A stretch of 64,000 bases of DNA from contig JAODAQ010000029.1 of NCBI GenBank assembly GCA_025463515.1, positions 20,977 to 84,976 of the forward strand, written 5' to 3'. This DNA is from Rhodoglobus sp. (GTDB lineage Bacteria; Actinomycetota; Actinomycetes; Actinomycetales; Microbacteriaceae). Of this stretch, positions 1 through 8,380 are shown piece after piece (the stretch's first letter is position 1; every line of letters begins with the position of its first letter). The notes beneath the pieces are model-generated. The model worked only from the letters and a program-made list of their open reading frames with translations. It was not told where the DNA came from and made no database searches. The translations under genes and the position numbers were made by a program.

Positions 1-2
1 TC

Positions 3-566
3 GCGCTTCTTCTCTCCGGCGTGCGGCTCGAGGGCCCGCCGCTCGTCGTCGTGCTGCTGGTCTCGCTGGCGGTCGGGCTGTTCCTGCGCGGCATCAGCTA
101 CGCGTTCTGGGCGCTCGTCGTGACGCTGGCCTTGACCCTGCTGCAGGGCGGGTCGGTCGACCTCTGGCCGCGGGTGCTGGCGATCCTGGTCGGTGCAGTC
201 TGCGGGATGCTCGCGAGCTGGTTCCTCCTCCCGATCCGGTCTGAGGGGGTGCTGCGCCGGCGGATCGCGAACGTGCTCGGAGAACTCGGCTCCCGCCCGT
301 CGCTCGGCTCCCGCCCGTCCCTCGGCTCCCGCCCGTCCCTCGGCCCCGTCGAGGAGGTGGCGGCGCCGTTCGTGCTCCTCGCGCGGGTGCCCATCGCGCC
401 GCGGCGGTTGCGGCGTGCGGGGGAGTGGGTACAGCTCATCCGCGAGATTGCGGCGCAGGATGTCCCGGCCACCGCCCGGCCCGCCCTCGCCGCCGCGCGG
501 CGCGCGATGCGCGAGCCGGAAGCGATCACGCCGGCCCTGCGGGAGCTGCTCGCCGCGATGGAGTGA
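3..566 (+). CDS. FUSC-type integral membrane protein, C-terminal part
   Basis: The reading frame is open to the left edge of the window, so the gene probably begins outside it. The visible part has three hydrophobic stretches (roughly residues 7-25, 27-44 and 51-70), then a basic, alanine-rich cytoplasmic tail. The pattern resembles the end of a FUSC (fusaric acid resistance-like) membrane domain, which in this family forms part of an efflux or aromatic-acid exporter. Just after the last membrane segment, three exact or near-exact 18-bp repeats encode the hexapeptide GSRPSL three times, probably a recently expanded linker. The family call rests on hydropathy and general resemblance only. Confidence 0.5.
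   Translation, partial: ALLLSGVRLEGPPLVVVLLVSLAVGLFLRGISYAFWALVVTLALTLLQGGSVDLWPRVLAILVGAVCGMLASWFLLPIRSEGVLRRRIANVLGELGSRPSLGSRPSLGSRPSLGPVEEVAAPFVLLARVPIAPRRLRRAGEWVQLIREIAAQDVPATARPALAAARRAMREPEAITPALRELLAAME
285..338 (+). repeat. Three tandem 18-bp repeats inside the FUSC-like gene
   Basis: The unit ctcggctcccgcccgtcc occurs at 285-302, 303-320 and 321-338, with one base changed in the first copy. It stays in frame and encodes a repeated GSRPSL linker. A partial fourth copy follows. It looks like replication-slippage expansion. Confidence 0.9.
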
Positions 567-667
567 GGCAGCGCCCGCATCTCCCCAACACGGGCAATTG
601 CGGTGGCGGGTCCACAGCGGCCGCGCGCACGGGTGGGAATGTCGGTGGCTGCTGGTCTAATACAGGT

Positions 668-1891
668 ATGGAAACGTTGCTCGACCCGGCGCGCGCGGGG
701 GTGCGCGCGGAGTTCGCGATGGCGGAGGCGGAGGTCGCGCAGCAGGCGCAGTGGCGGGCGTCGGCGGTGGTGTTCCGGTCGATCGACGAGGCGCTGCGGG
801 AGGCTGAGGCGCATCCGGGGGTGTTCGTGCCGGGCGGGCTGTCGCAGCGGGACGCGGTCGAGTTCGCGGTGCGGGCGGCGGTGGCGGATCTGGCGGTGCG
901 GTTGAGCCTGTCGGAGTCGGCGGTGCGCTCTCACGGGCAGACGGGCCGCAGCCTGCGGGAGCGGCTGCCGGGGCTGTGGGCGTGGTTCTGCCAGGGGGAG
1001 GTGTCGACGCCGAACGCGGTCGAGGCCGCCGCCCTAGTCCTGGACCTGCCGCAGCAGTTCTGGGCCGAGTTCGATTCTCGGCTGCTGGGCCCGGCGAAGA
1101 CCCTGGCGCCCGCCCGGTTCAAAGCTCGGGCGCGGGCGCTGCGGGAGAGGCTCTTCGCGCAGGACGCGGCCGAGCGCCACGAGCGGGCGATGGCGGCCCG
1201 GGCGGTGTGGTCGGAGCACGGCCGCGACGGGATGGGGTGGCTGACCGCGCACCTGTCCTCGACCGACATCGCCCTCGCCCAGGCCCGTCTCGACGGCCTC
1301 GCCTTCGAGCTGCTTACGGCCGACCACGAGACCCGCACCATGGCGCAGCTGCGCGCGGACGTGCTCGCCGACCTGCTCACCGGCCGCAACACCCCCGCCA
1401 CCGCGGCTGGTGTTCCAGTAGCTGGTGTCACCGTGGCGCTCACCGTGCCGGTGATGTCGCTGCTGGGCGCCTCAGCGGAGCCCGCGATCCTGGAGGGCGT
1501 CGGCCCGATCGACATCGACACCGCCCGCGCCCTGTGCGCGGGCGCCCCGTCGCTGACCCGCCTGCTCACCGACCCGGTCACCGGGGCAGTGCTGGCCATG
1601 GACCAGAACCAGTACCGCCCCTCCAAAGCCCTGAAACGGTGGCTCGCCCTGCGGGATGTGACCTGCACGTTCCCCGGCTGCGGCCGCCGCGCCGCCACCT
1701 GCGACCTCGACCACATCACCGCCTGGGCGCACGGCGGCACCACCACCGCCGACAACCTCGCCCACCTCTGCCGCAAACACCACACCATCAAGCACAACAC
1801 CCGCTGGCAAGTCCATAAACCACCCGGCCAACCCTCCCACTGGACCAGCCCCACCGGCCACACCCACACCGCAGACCCACCACCCTTCTAG
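668..1891 (+). CDS. DUF222 domain / HNH endonuclease protein (13E12 repeat type)
   Basis: This 407-residue protein has an alpha-helical DUF222 region over about residues 1-300 and a C-terminal HNH motif near residues 333-378. The HNH part has a CTFPGC knuckle, a CDLDH core and LCRKHH, so both zinc-binding cysteine pairs and the HNH histidines are present. Such proteins exist in many copies in actinobacterial genomes; some are linked to mobile introns or repeats, and their role is mostly unproven. The ATG at 668 is preferred over the longer frame because TAATAC lies at 658-663 and protein homology begins there. The gene shows no obvious operon partner. Confidence 0.85.
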   Translation: METLLDPARAGVRAEFAMAEAEVAQQAQWRASAVVFRSIDEALREAEAHPGVFVPGGLSQRDAVEFAVRAAVADLAVRLSLSESAVRSHGQTGRSLRERLPGLWAWFCQGEVSTPNAVEAAALVLDLPQQFWAEFDSRLLGPAKTLAPARFKARARALRERLFAQDAAERHERAMAARAVWSEHGRDGMGWLTAHLSSTDIALAQARLDGLAFELLTADHETRTMAQLRADVLADLLTGRNTPATAAGVPVAGVTVALTVPVMSLLGASAEPAILEGVGPIDIDTARALCAGAPSLTRLLTDPVTGAVLAMDQNQYRPSKALKRWLALRDVTCTFPGCGRRAATCDLDHITAWAHGGTTTADNLAHLCRKHHTIKHNTRWQVHKPPGQPSHWTSPTGHTHTADPPPF

Positions 1892-2073
1892 CGCCTGCCA
1901 GAGCACCAGACCCGCGGGTTGTCCACGCCTTCGCGGAAGAGTGCTGCGCGCCCAATCCCTCTCCATACGGCCGCTGCATGGCAAATCCACGACTCTCGTA
2001 TGCGTGCGGTGTCCCCGCGCGCAGGCTGCTGGACATGCTGAGGAAGGTCACATCCGGGGTGTAGAACGGACCC

Positions 2074-3885
2074 ATGCCCCGCAATCGCCGCCGCCAGGAA
2101 TCGAAACTCGGACCGAAGCAGTACCTCAGGGCGGCGAAGGACATCGCGAAGCTCACCTGGGAGACGACGCCCGGCACGATCGTCCTTCAGATCGCCGGCG
2201 CGATCATTACCGCGGTGCTTCCGATCGTCACGACCTACTTCGCTGCGCTGACCACCACGGCCCTCGGCGAGGCATTCGCGGGAGACCCGACTGCCGGCGG
2301 GCGCGCGATCACCTTCGTGATCGTCACCGCCGCCCTCGGCCTGCTGCTCACCGCGTGGCGCAGCCTCGAGCAGTACGTGCAGCGGCTCATGCGGTACTCG
2401 CTCGAGGCGAAGGTGAGCGACATCATGTACGAGCGCTTCCTGTCCCTCGAGTTCTGGCGCTACGACGACAAGGACACGATCGACACCTACGACCGCGCCC
2501 AGCGGTTCTCGCTGTTCTACTCGCAGGCGTTCACGACCCTCTCGACGATGCTCTCGCAGGTCATCACGCTGCTGGCCTCGGTCATCGCGCTGCTGCTCGT
2601 GGGGTGGTGGCTCGCCGTGATCCTCGTGGTAGCGATCATCCCGGGGATCTACCTGCAGTTCCGGCTCTCGCGCGAGCAGGTGAAGCACTGGAACACCACC
2701 GTCGACGTGCGCCGGGCGAAGGGGACGATCGAGCGGCAGCTGTTCCAGCCGGAGCACATCGCGGAGCTGCGGCTGTACGGGATGGTCCGCTACCTGCTCA
2801 ACCTGCGCCAGAGCCTGCGCGACGCCGACGAGAAGCAGCGGATCATCTTCGAGCGCAGCTTCATCCTCAAGCGGCTCGGCGCCGACGCCATCGAGCTCGC
2901 TGCCCAGGTCGGGTCGCTGCTGTGGATCACGTTCCAGATCATCGCCCACACTCAGCCGATCGGGCAGTTCCTCTACGTGCAGCAGATCGTCTCGCGGGCT
3001 CTCAGCTCCATGAACAGCTTCGTGAGCGGCATCTCCTCCCTGGACGAGCAGCTCGCCAACCTGTTCGACTACCAGGAGTTCATGGAGCTCGATGTGCGCC
3101 AGGGCGGCGACCGCGAGCTGGCCGGCCCGCCCGAGCACATCGTGGTGAGCAACGTGAGCTTCAGCTACCCGAGCTCCGAGCACGATGTGCTCAAGGATGT
3201 CTCGCTCACCATCGACCGCGGCCAGCGGGTGGCGATCGTGGGGGAGAACGGCGCGGGCAAGTCCACGCTCATCAAGCTCATCAGCGGGCTCTACGCGCCG
3301 AGTGCCGGGCGCATCACGCTGGACGGCGTCGACCTCGCCGAGTTCTCGCTCGACTCCTGGCAGAAGCAGCTCGCCGTGCTCCAGCAGGACTACCTGAGCT
3401 ACGGCTTCGCCACCGCTCGCGACAACGTGTTCTTCGGCAAGGTGTCGAAGCCGTTCGACCAGGAGGCGTTCGACCGCGCGCTGGAGAAGGCCGAGGCCGG
3501 CGACTTCATCTCCAAGCTGCCGAAGGGGGCCGACAGCTACGTGTCGCCGTGGATGGCCCACGAGGACGGCACGAACGGCGTCGACCTCTCGGGCGGGCAG
3601 TGGCAGCGCATGGCCCTCGCGCGCAACTTCTACCGCGAAGCGCCGATCATCATCCTCGACGAGCCCACGTCCGCGATCGATGCGCTCGCGGAATCCCGGA
3701 TCTTCAACCACCTGTTCGCCGACAAGACGCAGACGCTCATCATCATCAGCCACCGCCTGACCACGATCGAGCGGGCCGACGTGATCTACATGCTCAAGGA
3801 CGGCCGCGTCGTCGAGCAAGGCACGCACGACGAGCTGGTGGCGAAGAAGGGCGAGTTCTTCACGATGTTCGAGTCGCAGATCTGA
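2074..3885 (+). CDS. ABC transporter, fused permease and ATP-binding protein
   Basis: This 603-residue half-transporter has an N-terminal exporter membrane domain (about residues 30-330, with paired hydrophobic helices) and a C-terminal ATPase. Walker A (GENGAGKST) starts at residue 390, followed by the LSGGQ signature and the Walker B run IIILDEP with an H-loop histidine (ISHRLTT). It should act as a homo- or heterodimer exporting lipid, peptide or drug; the substrate cannot be read from the sequence. TAGAAC at 2062-2067, six bases before the ATG, suggests a leaderless transcript. A 34-bp palindromic repeat begins right after the stop codon. Confidence 0.88.
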   Translation: MPRNRRRQESKLGPKQYLRAAKDIAKLTWETTPGTIVLQIAGAIITAVLPIVTTYFAALTTTALGEAFAGDPTAGGRAITFVIVTAALGLLLTAWRSLEQYVQRLMRYSLEAKVSDIMYERFLSLEFWRYDDKDTIDTYDRAQRFSLFYSQAFTTLSTMLSQVITLLASVIALLLVGWWLAVILVVAIIPGIYLQFRLSREQVKHWNTTVDVRRAKGTIERQLFQPEHIAELRLYGMVRYLLNLRQSLRDADEKQRIIFERSFILKRLGADAIELAAQVGSLLWITFQIIAHTQPIGQFLYVQQIVSRALSSMNSFVSGISSLDEQLANLFDYQEFMELDVRQGGDRELAGPPEHIVVSNVSFSYPSSEHDVLKDVSLTIDRGQRVAIVGENGAGKSTLIKLISGLYAPSAGRITLDGVDLAEFSLDSWQKQLAVLQQDYLSYGFATARDNVFFGKVSKPFDQEAFDRALEKAEAGDFISKLPKGADSYVSPWMAHEDGTNGVDLSGGQWQRMALARNFYREAPIIILDEPTSAIDALAESRIFNHLFADKTQTLIIISHRLTTIERADVIYMLKDGRVVEQGTHDELVAKKGEFFTMFESQI

Positions 3886-3886
3886 G

Positions 3887-3920
3887 CCGGTCGAGTAGCC
3901 CGCTAGGGCGTATCGAGGCC
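3887..3920. repeat. 34-bp palindromic dispersed repeat, copy 1
   Basis: The stretch has the form GGTCGAGTAGCCC-GCTA-GGGCGTATCGAGGCC, an imperfect hairpin. It recurs almost exactly at 46132-46165, differing at three bases. It sits between two convergent genes and overlaps the 3' end of the CPBP protease gene, supplying that gene's stop codon. It could act as a terminator or be a REP-like mobile palindrome. Confidence 0.85.
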
Positions 3921-4754
3921 CGCGGGCGTCGGTTCGGGTGCCGACACCACGAGCGGACGGATGATCGGATGCTCAACCCCGTCGACCCTGTGCACCCGGT
4001 AGACCGCCATGGGGATGAGCACGAGCGACCGCAGGTCGAAGAGCGCGTGCAGCACGATCGGTACCACGATCGTGCCCGAGACCACGTAGAGCGCCATCAT
4101 GATCGCCCCGACGATCGTGGTGCCGATGACGCCAGCAGGCCCCTGGTAGAGGTGCAGCGCCCCGAACAGCAGCACGCTGCCGAGGACCGCGGCGAGGGCG
4201 CTGCCGCTCGCGCCGTAGATCGCGGCGGGCAGGGCGAGCCGGAACGTGAGCTCCTCGACGACCCCCGCGTTGATCGAGAGCAGGGCGCCGAGCCGCAGCT
4301 CCTGCCGGTTGCGCGGCAGCATCGACTTGATGTCGCCGACGGTCATCACGTCGTCCTCCTTACGGGCGGCGCGCACGCCCACGACCGTGAGTGCGGTGAG
4401 TCCGAGGGCGAGGCCGAGGACGACGCCGATAGTGATCCCCGGGTTGTCGGCGACGAGCGCCCGGATGTCCCGTAGCCCGGGCCACTCGACGAGCTCCCGC
4501 AGCAGCGGCACGACGTAGCCGCCGGCGAGGAGCAACAGCGCGACGGAGAGCCCCCCGAACGACACGAAGGAGTCGAGCAGCCACTTGCGGAACATCGCCT
4601 GCCGCTTCACGGTGGTGCGGTAGCGCTTGAAGCGCTGGTACTCCTTGCGGTCCTTGCGGATGGTGCGCACCACGAGCAGGGCGACGAGCGCCGCGAGGGC
4701 GAGCCACAGGATCGGCCGCGTCAGCGCCCAGGTGGGATCGAGCATGGGTTCCAT
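3903..4754 (-). CDS. CPBP (CAAX protease/bacteriocin-processing) family intramembrane metalloprotease
   Basis: This 283-residue membrane protein has about seven to eight hydrophobic segments. It carries the Abi/CPBP glutamic protease signature: E167 and E168 followed by R172 (VVEELTFR), then H201 in FGALH and H236 in HALFD. In this family these residues form the intramembrane active site; members process prenylated or bacteriocin-like peptides or act as scaffold proteins. The last residues (GLDTP and the stop) are encoded by the 34-bp dispersed repeat. The start lies only 20 bp from the divergently transcribed MFS gene; the methionine at residue 4 is an alternative start. Confidence 0.82.
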   Translation of the reverse strand: MEPMLDPTWALTRPILWLALAALVALLVVRTIRKDRKEYQRFKRYRTTVKRQAMFRKWLLDSFVSFGGLSVALLLLAGGYVVPLLRELVEWPGLRDIRALVADNPGITIGVVLGLALGLTALTVVGVRAARKEDDVMTVGDIKSMLPRNRQELRLGALLSINAGVVEELTFRLALPAAIYGASGSALAAVLGSVLLFGALHLYQGPAGVIGTTIVGAIMMALYVVSGTIVVPIVLHALFDLRSLVLIPMAVYRVHRVDGVEHPIIRPLVVSAPEPTPAGLDTP

Positions 4755-4774
4755 GGTGACAGACTTAAATCACA

Positions 4775-6199
4775 ATGACTTCAGCTGTCGGTTTCCGCTC
4801 CGAGCGCGGCCCCATCCTCATCTCCCTCATGGTCACCACGGGCCTCGTCGCGATCGACGCGACAGTGCTCGCGACCGCCGTGCCCACCATCGTCAACGAC
4901 CTCGGCGACTTCGCCCTCTTCCCGTGGCTCTTCTCCGTGTACCTGCTCGCGCAGGCGGTCACCGTGCCGATCTACGCGAAGCTCTCGGACACGTTCGGGC
5001 GCAAGCCGATCATCCTCGTGGGCATCGGGCTGTTCCTGCTCGGCTCGATCCTGTGCGGCTTCGCGTGGAGCATGCCCGCGCTCATCATCTTCCGGGCGGT
5101 GCAGGGGCTGGGGGCCGGCGCCGTGCAGCCCATGTCCATCACGATCGCGGGTGACATCTACACGGTCGCGGAGCGCGCCAAGGCGCAGGGCTACCTCGCG
5201 AGCGTGTGGGCCGTGTCATCCGTCGTCGGCCCGACGCTGGGCGGCCTCTTCTCGCAGCTGGACATCTGGCGCGGCATCTTCTTCGTCAACATCCCGCTCT
5301 GCCTGGTTGCCGGCTGGATGCTCGTCCGCTCGTTCCACGAGACCATCGAGAAGCGCGAGCACAAGATCGACTTCGTCGGCGCGACGCTGCTCGCCGTGTC
5401 GATGACGCTGCTGATCCTCGCGGTGCTCCAGGGCGGCGTGAGCTGGGCCTGGGACTCCTGGCAGAGCATCGGCTCGTTCGTCGTCGGCGGAGTGCTGCTC
5501 GCGGCGTTCGTGTTCGTGCAGACACGGGCATCCGAGCCGATCCTGCCGCTGTGGGTGTTCTCGCGGCGGCTGCTCGTGACGACCACCCTCATCGCCCTCG
5601 GCGTCGGCGCCATGCTCATCGGCCTCACCTCCTACGTGCCCACCTACCTCGAGGGCTCGCTCGACGTGCCGCCCCTCGCGGCGGGGCTTGCACTCGCGGC
5701 GCTGACCATCGGCTGGCCGATCGCGGCCACGCTCTCCGGGCGCTTCTACCTCCGGATCGGCTTCAAGCGCACCGCCCTCATCGGCCTCTCGCTCGCCCTC
5801 GTCGGCACCATCGTGCTCGCCCTGACGGCGGCGACGCCGTCGATCGCCACCGTCGCGATCGCGTGCTTCGTCATCGGGCTCGGCATGGGCCTCGTCGCCA
5901 CGCCCACCCTCATCGCCGCCCAGGCGAGCGTCGAGTGGAACGAGCGCGGCGTCGTCACCGGCACCAACCAGTTCGCCCGGGCGATCGGCAGCGCCCTGGG
6001 CGTGGCGATCTTCGGCGCGATCGCGAATGCGATCTTCGGGGCCGGGGATGCCTCGTCCCTCCCGCCCGCGACGATCGCCGCCGGTGGCGGCGCGGTGTTC
6101 ATCGCGGTGTCGGTGGTCGCGGTGGTCACCGTCGCGGCTGGCGCGCTCATGCCCCCGACCCCGGTCGCGCGCACGGGGAGTGTGCCCGCGACCGCCTAG
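4775..6199 (+). CDS. MFS drug efflux transporter, DHA2-like (14 TM)
   Basis: The 474-residue protein has about fourteen hydrophobic helices. It carries the MFS loop 2-3 motif in the form KLSDTFGRKP near residue 69 and the motif C-like segment VVGPTLGGLF, both typical of proton-coupled drug exporters. It probably expels toxic organic compounds across the plasma membrane. Its start codon is 20 bp from the divergent CPBP gene and no Shine-Dalgarno site is visible, so a leaderless or very short leader is likely. It converges with recQ, overlapping it by four bases. Confidence 0.87.
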   Translation: MTSAVGFRSERGPILISLMVTTGLVAIDATVLATAVPTIVNDLGDFALFPWLFSVYLLAQAVTVPIYAKLSDTFGRKPIILVGIGLFLLGSILCGFAWSMPALIIFRAVQGLGAGAVQPMSITIAGDIYTVAERAKAQGYLASVWAVSSVVGPTLGGLFSQLDIWRGIFFVNIPLCLVAGWMLVRSFHETIEKREHKIDFVGATLLAVSMTLLILAVLQGGVSWAWDSWQSIGSFVVGGVLLAAFVFVQTRASEPILPLWVFSRRLLVTTTLIALGVGAMLIGLTSYVPTYLEGSLDVPPLAAGLALAALTIGWPIAATLSGRFYLRIGFKRTALIGLSLALVGTIVLALTAATPSIATVAIACFVIGLGMGLVATPTLIAAQASVEWNERGVVTGTNQFARAIGSALGVAIFGAIANAIFGAGDASSLPPATIAAGGGAVFIAVSVVAVVTVAAGALMPPTPVARTGSVPATA

Positions 6200-8289
6200 G
6201 CGCGCACTGCCGCGGTGAAGGGCAGCACGCCCGCGGCCCCGGCCGCGCGCAGCACGCGTGCGGCCACGGTCAGTGTCCAGCGCGAGTCGGCGAGGTCGTC
6301 GACGAGCAGCACCGGGCCGCGGGCCTCCGCCAGCGCTGATGCGAGCTCGGACCCGACTTCGAACGCGCCGAACACCTGCGCGAGGCGGAACGCGCTGTTG
6401 CCGCCCGGCCCGCCGCTCGGCGGGGCCGCATAGTCGAGCGCCCCGAGGTAGGGCAGCTTGCCCGCGGACGACAGACCGCGCGCGACCGAGTCGATGAGCT
6501 GCGGGCGGCTTCGACTCGGCAGGCTCACCACGGCGACCGGGCGGGTCTCCCACTTCCAGTCCGCGAGGACGCGCACGCACGCGGCCAGCATCGCGGGCGA
6601 AGCGGGGGCGTCGGTCGAGGCGAAGAGCGTGCGGAGGGTGTTGCCCCAGCCGAGGTCGGTGAGCCGGGCGAGGGCGCGGCCCTCGAGCGCGCGCTCTCCG
6701 GGGGCGATATTGCCGCGGGCGAGAGGGGAGCCGACGGGCCACTGCGCGCGGGGGTCGAGCGGGACGCCGACGCGGTCGAGCGACGAGGCCGCGGCAGCTG
6801 TGGCATCCGGCGCGATGCTCGTGGGGTACCACGCGCCCGCGCAGTTGTCGCAGCGCCCGCACGGCACGGCGGAGTCGTCGTCGAGGGAGCGCTGCAGGTA
6901 CGCCATGCGGCACTCGGTCGTAGTCTCGTACTCGAGCATGTGCTGCTGCTCGGCCTCGCGCTCGGCGGCGATGCGGGTGTAGCGCTCCTCGTCGTAGACC
7001 CAGGGCTGGCCGGTCGAGACCCAGCCGCCCTGCACCTTGCGCACGGCGCCGTCCACATCGAGGACCTTGAGCAGCAGCTCGAGCGGGGTGCGCCGGATGT
7101 CGACGCGCGCCTCGAGCGCGGGCGTGCTCGTGGGCTCGTCGTCGAGCTCGCGGATCACGGCCTCCGCCCTCGCCTGCGACGGCATGCTCGCGGTGGCGAA
7201 GTAGTGCCAGATCGCTTGATCCTCGGGGCCGGGGAGGAGCAGCACGTCAGCGTTGTCCGTCGCACGGCCCGCGCGCCCGACCTGCTGGTAGTAGGCGACC
7301 GGCGAGCTCGGGGCGCCGAGGTGCAGCACGAAGCCGAGATCGGGTTTGTCGAAGCCCATGCCGAGCGCGCTCGTGGCGATGAGGGCTTTGAGCTCGTTGT
7401 TCTTGAGCCGCCCTTCGAGCAGCTCGCGCTCGGCCGTGTCGGTCTGGCCGGTGTAGGCGTGCACGTCGTGGCCGGCCTCGCGCAGGAGGCGCGCGGTGTT
7501 CTCCGCGGCGGACACCGTGAGCGCGTAGATGATGCCGCTGCCCGGCAGCCCACCGAGGTGGCTCAGCAGCCACGCGAGGCGGGCGGCGGCGTCGGGCAGG
7601 CGCAGCACGCCGAGGCGGAGCGACTTGCGGGCCAGTGGGCCGCGGATGGTGACCACGCTGATTGAGCCTGTCGAAATCTGCTCCGCCACGTCGGCGACGA
7701 CGCGGCTGTTCGCAGTGGCGGTGGTGGCGAGCACCGGCACGTCGGCGGGCAGCTCGGCGATCAGCTCGCGCAGGCGACGGTAGTCGGGCCGGAAGTCGTG
7801 GCCCCAATCGCTGATGCAGTGGGCCTCGTCGACCACGAGCATCCCGGTGCGCCTGATCAGTTCGGGCAGTTGCTGCTCACGGAACGCGGGATTGTTGAGC
7901 CGCTCGGGCGAGACCAGCAGCACGTCGACCTCGTCATTCGCGAGCTGCCGCTGGATCTCGGCCCACTCGTGGGGGTTCGTCGAGTTGATCGCGACGGCGC
8001 GCACCCCTGCGCGTGCGGCGGCCGCGATCTGGTCGCGCATGAGCGCGAGCAGCGGGGAGACGAGGATGGTCGGGCCGGTGCCCCTTCTTCTGAGCAGCAG
8101 CGTCGCCACGAAGTACACCGCGGACTTGCCCCACCCGGTGCGCTGGACCACCAGTGCGCGGCTGTGGTCGTCGACCAGCGCGCTGATCGCCTCGAACTGC
8201 CCCTCGTGGAAGTCGGCGTCGTCGCGGCCGACGAGCGTGCGGAGGACGGTCTGGGCGTCGGTGCGGGTTTGTAGCGGGTTCGGTGTCAT
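6196..8289 (-). CDS. recQ: RecQ-family ATP-dependent DNA helicase with phosphoribosyltransferase-like C-terminus
   Basis: The 697-residue protein unwinds DNA in a 3'-5' direction during repair or recombination if it behaves like its family. Motif I is TGWGKSA (residue 51 on), motif II is DEAH (154-157) followed by the RecQ aromatic-rich loop (CISDWGHDFRPDY), and motif VI includes QQVGRAGR. A zinc-binding pattern CGRCDNC follows. The last 130 residues lack the usual HRDC domain and contain VLLVDDLADSRWTL, which resembles the PRPP-binding loop of phosphoribosyltransferases. The ATG at 8289 is preferred over 8328, which only adds a low-complexity lead. A short REP-like sequence lies in the coding region near 7665-7680. 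Confidence 0.87.
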   Translation of the reverse strand: MTPNPLQTRTDAQTVLRTLVGRDDADFHEGQFEAISALVDDHSRALVVQRTGWGKSAVYFVATLLLRRRGTGPTILVSPLLALMRDQIAAAARAGVRAVAINSTNPHEWAEIQRQLANDEVDVLLVSPERLNNPAFREQQLPELIRRTGMLVVDEAHCISDWGHDFRPDYRRLRELIAELPADVPVLATTATANSRVVADVAEQISTGSISVVTIRGPLARKSLRLGVLRLPDAAARLAWLLSHLGGLPGSGIIYALTVSAAENTARLLREAGHDVHAYTGQTDTAERELLEGRLKNNELKALIATSALGMGFDKPDLGFVLHLGAPSSPVAYYQQVGRAGRATDNADVLLLPGPEDQAIWHYFATASMPSQARAEAVIRELDDEPTSTPALEARVDIRRTPLELLLKVLDVDGAVRKVQGGWVSTGQPWVYDEERYTRIAAEREAEQQHMLEYETTTECRMAYLQRSLDDDSAVPCGRCDNCAGAWYPTSIAPDATAAAASSLDRVGVPLDPRAQWPVGSPLARGNIAPGERALEGRALARLTDLGWGNTLRTLFASTDAPASPAMLAACVRVLADWKWETRPVAVVSLPSRSRPQLIDSVARGLSSAGKLPYLGALDYAAPPSGGPGGNSAFRLAQVFGAFEVGSELASALAEARGPVLLVDDLADSRWTLTVAARVLRAAGAAGVLPFTAAVRA
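7664..7680. repeat. REP-like fragment inside recQ
   Basis: The stretch attgagcctgtcgaaat matches the core of a palindromic sequence (TTGAGCCTGTCGAAA type) that I recall as widely dispersed in Microbacteriaceae intergenic regions. Here it is in frame within recQ and encodes ISTGSI between two conserved helicase blocks. Only one copy is visible in the window, so calling it a repeat rests on memory. Confidence 0.4.
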
Positions 8290-8380
8290 CTCGTTCAGTG
8301 TGTCAGGGGCCGGTGACGGTTTCTCCACAGAACCGTGGACCGGTGGGGAGCGGGCGCTGTGGAGAACTCACACTCGCTGC

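Noticed and set aside
285..338. Possible CRISPR-like repeat
   Set aside because: Units are contiguous with no spacers and stay in frame inside a protein-coding gene.
1888..3828. 646-codon open frame on the minus strand
   Set aside because: It lies fully antisense to the ABC exporter, whose Walker and signature motifs are intact; its Arg/Glu/His-rich product is the usual shadow of a GC-rich gene.
1941..4475. 844-codon plus-strand frame spanning two genes
   Set aside because: It crosses the exporter and the antisense of the CPBP gene and yields an Arg/His/Pro-rich low-complexity product. Both real genes have clear motifs.
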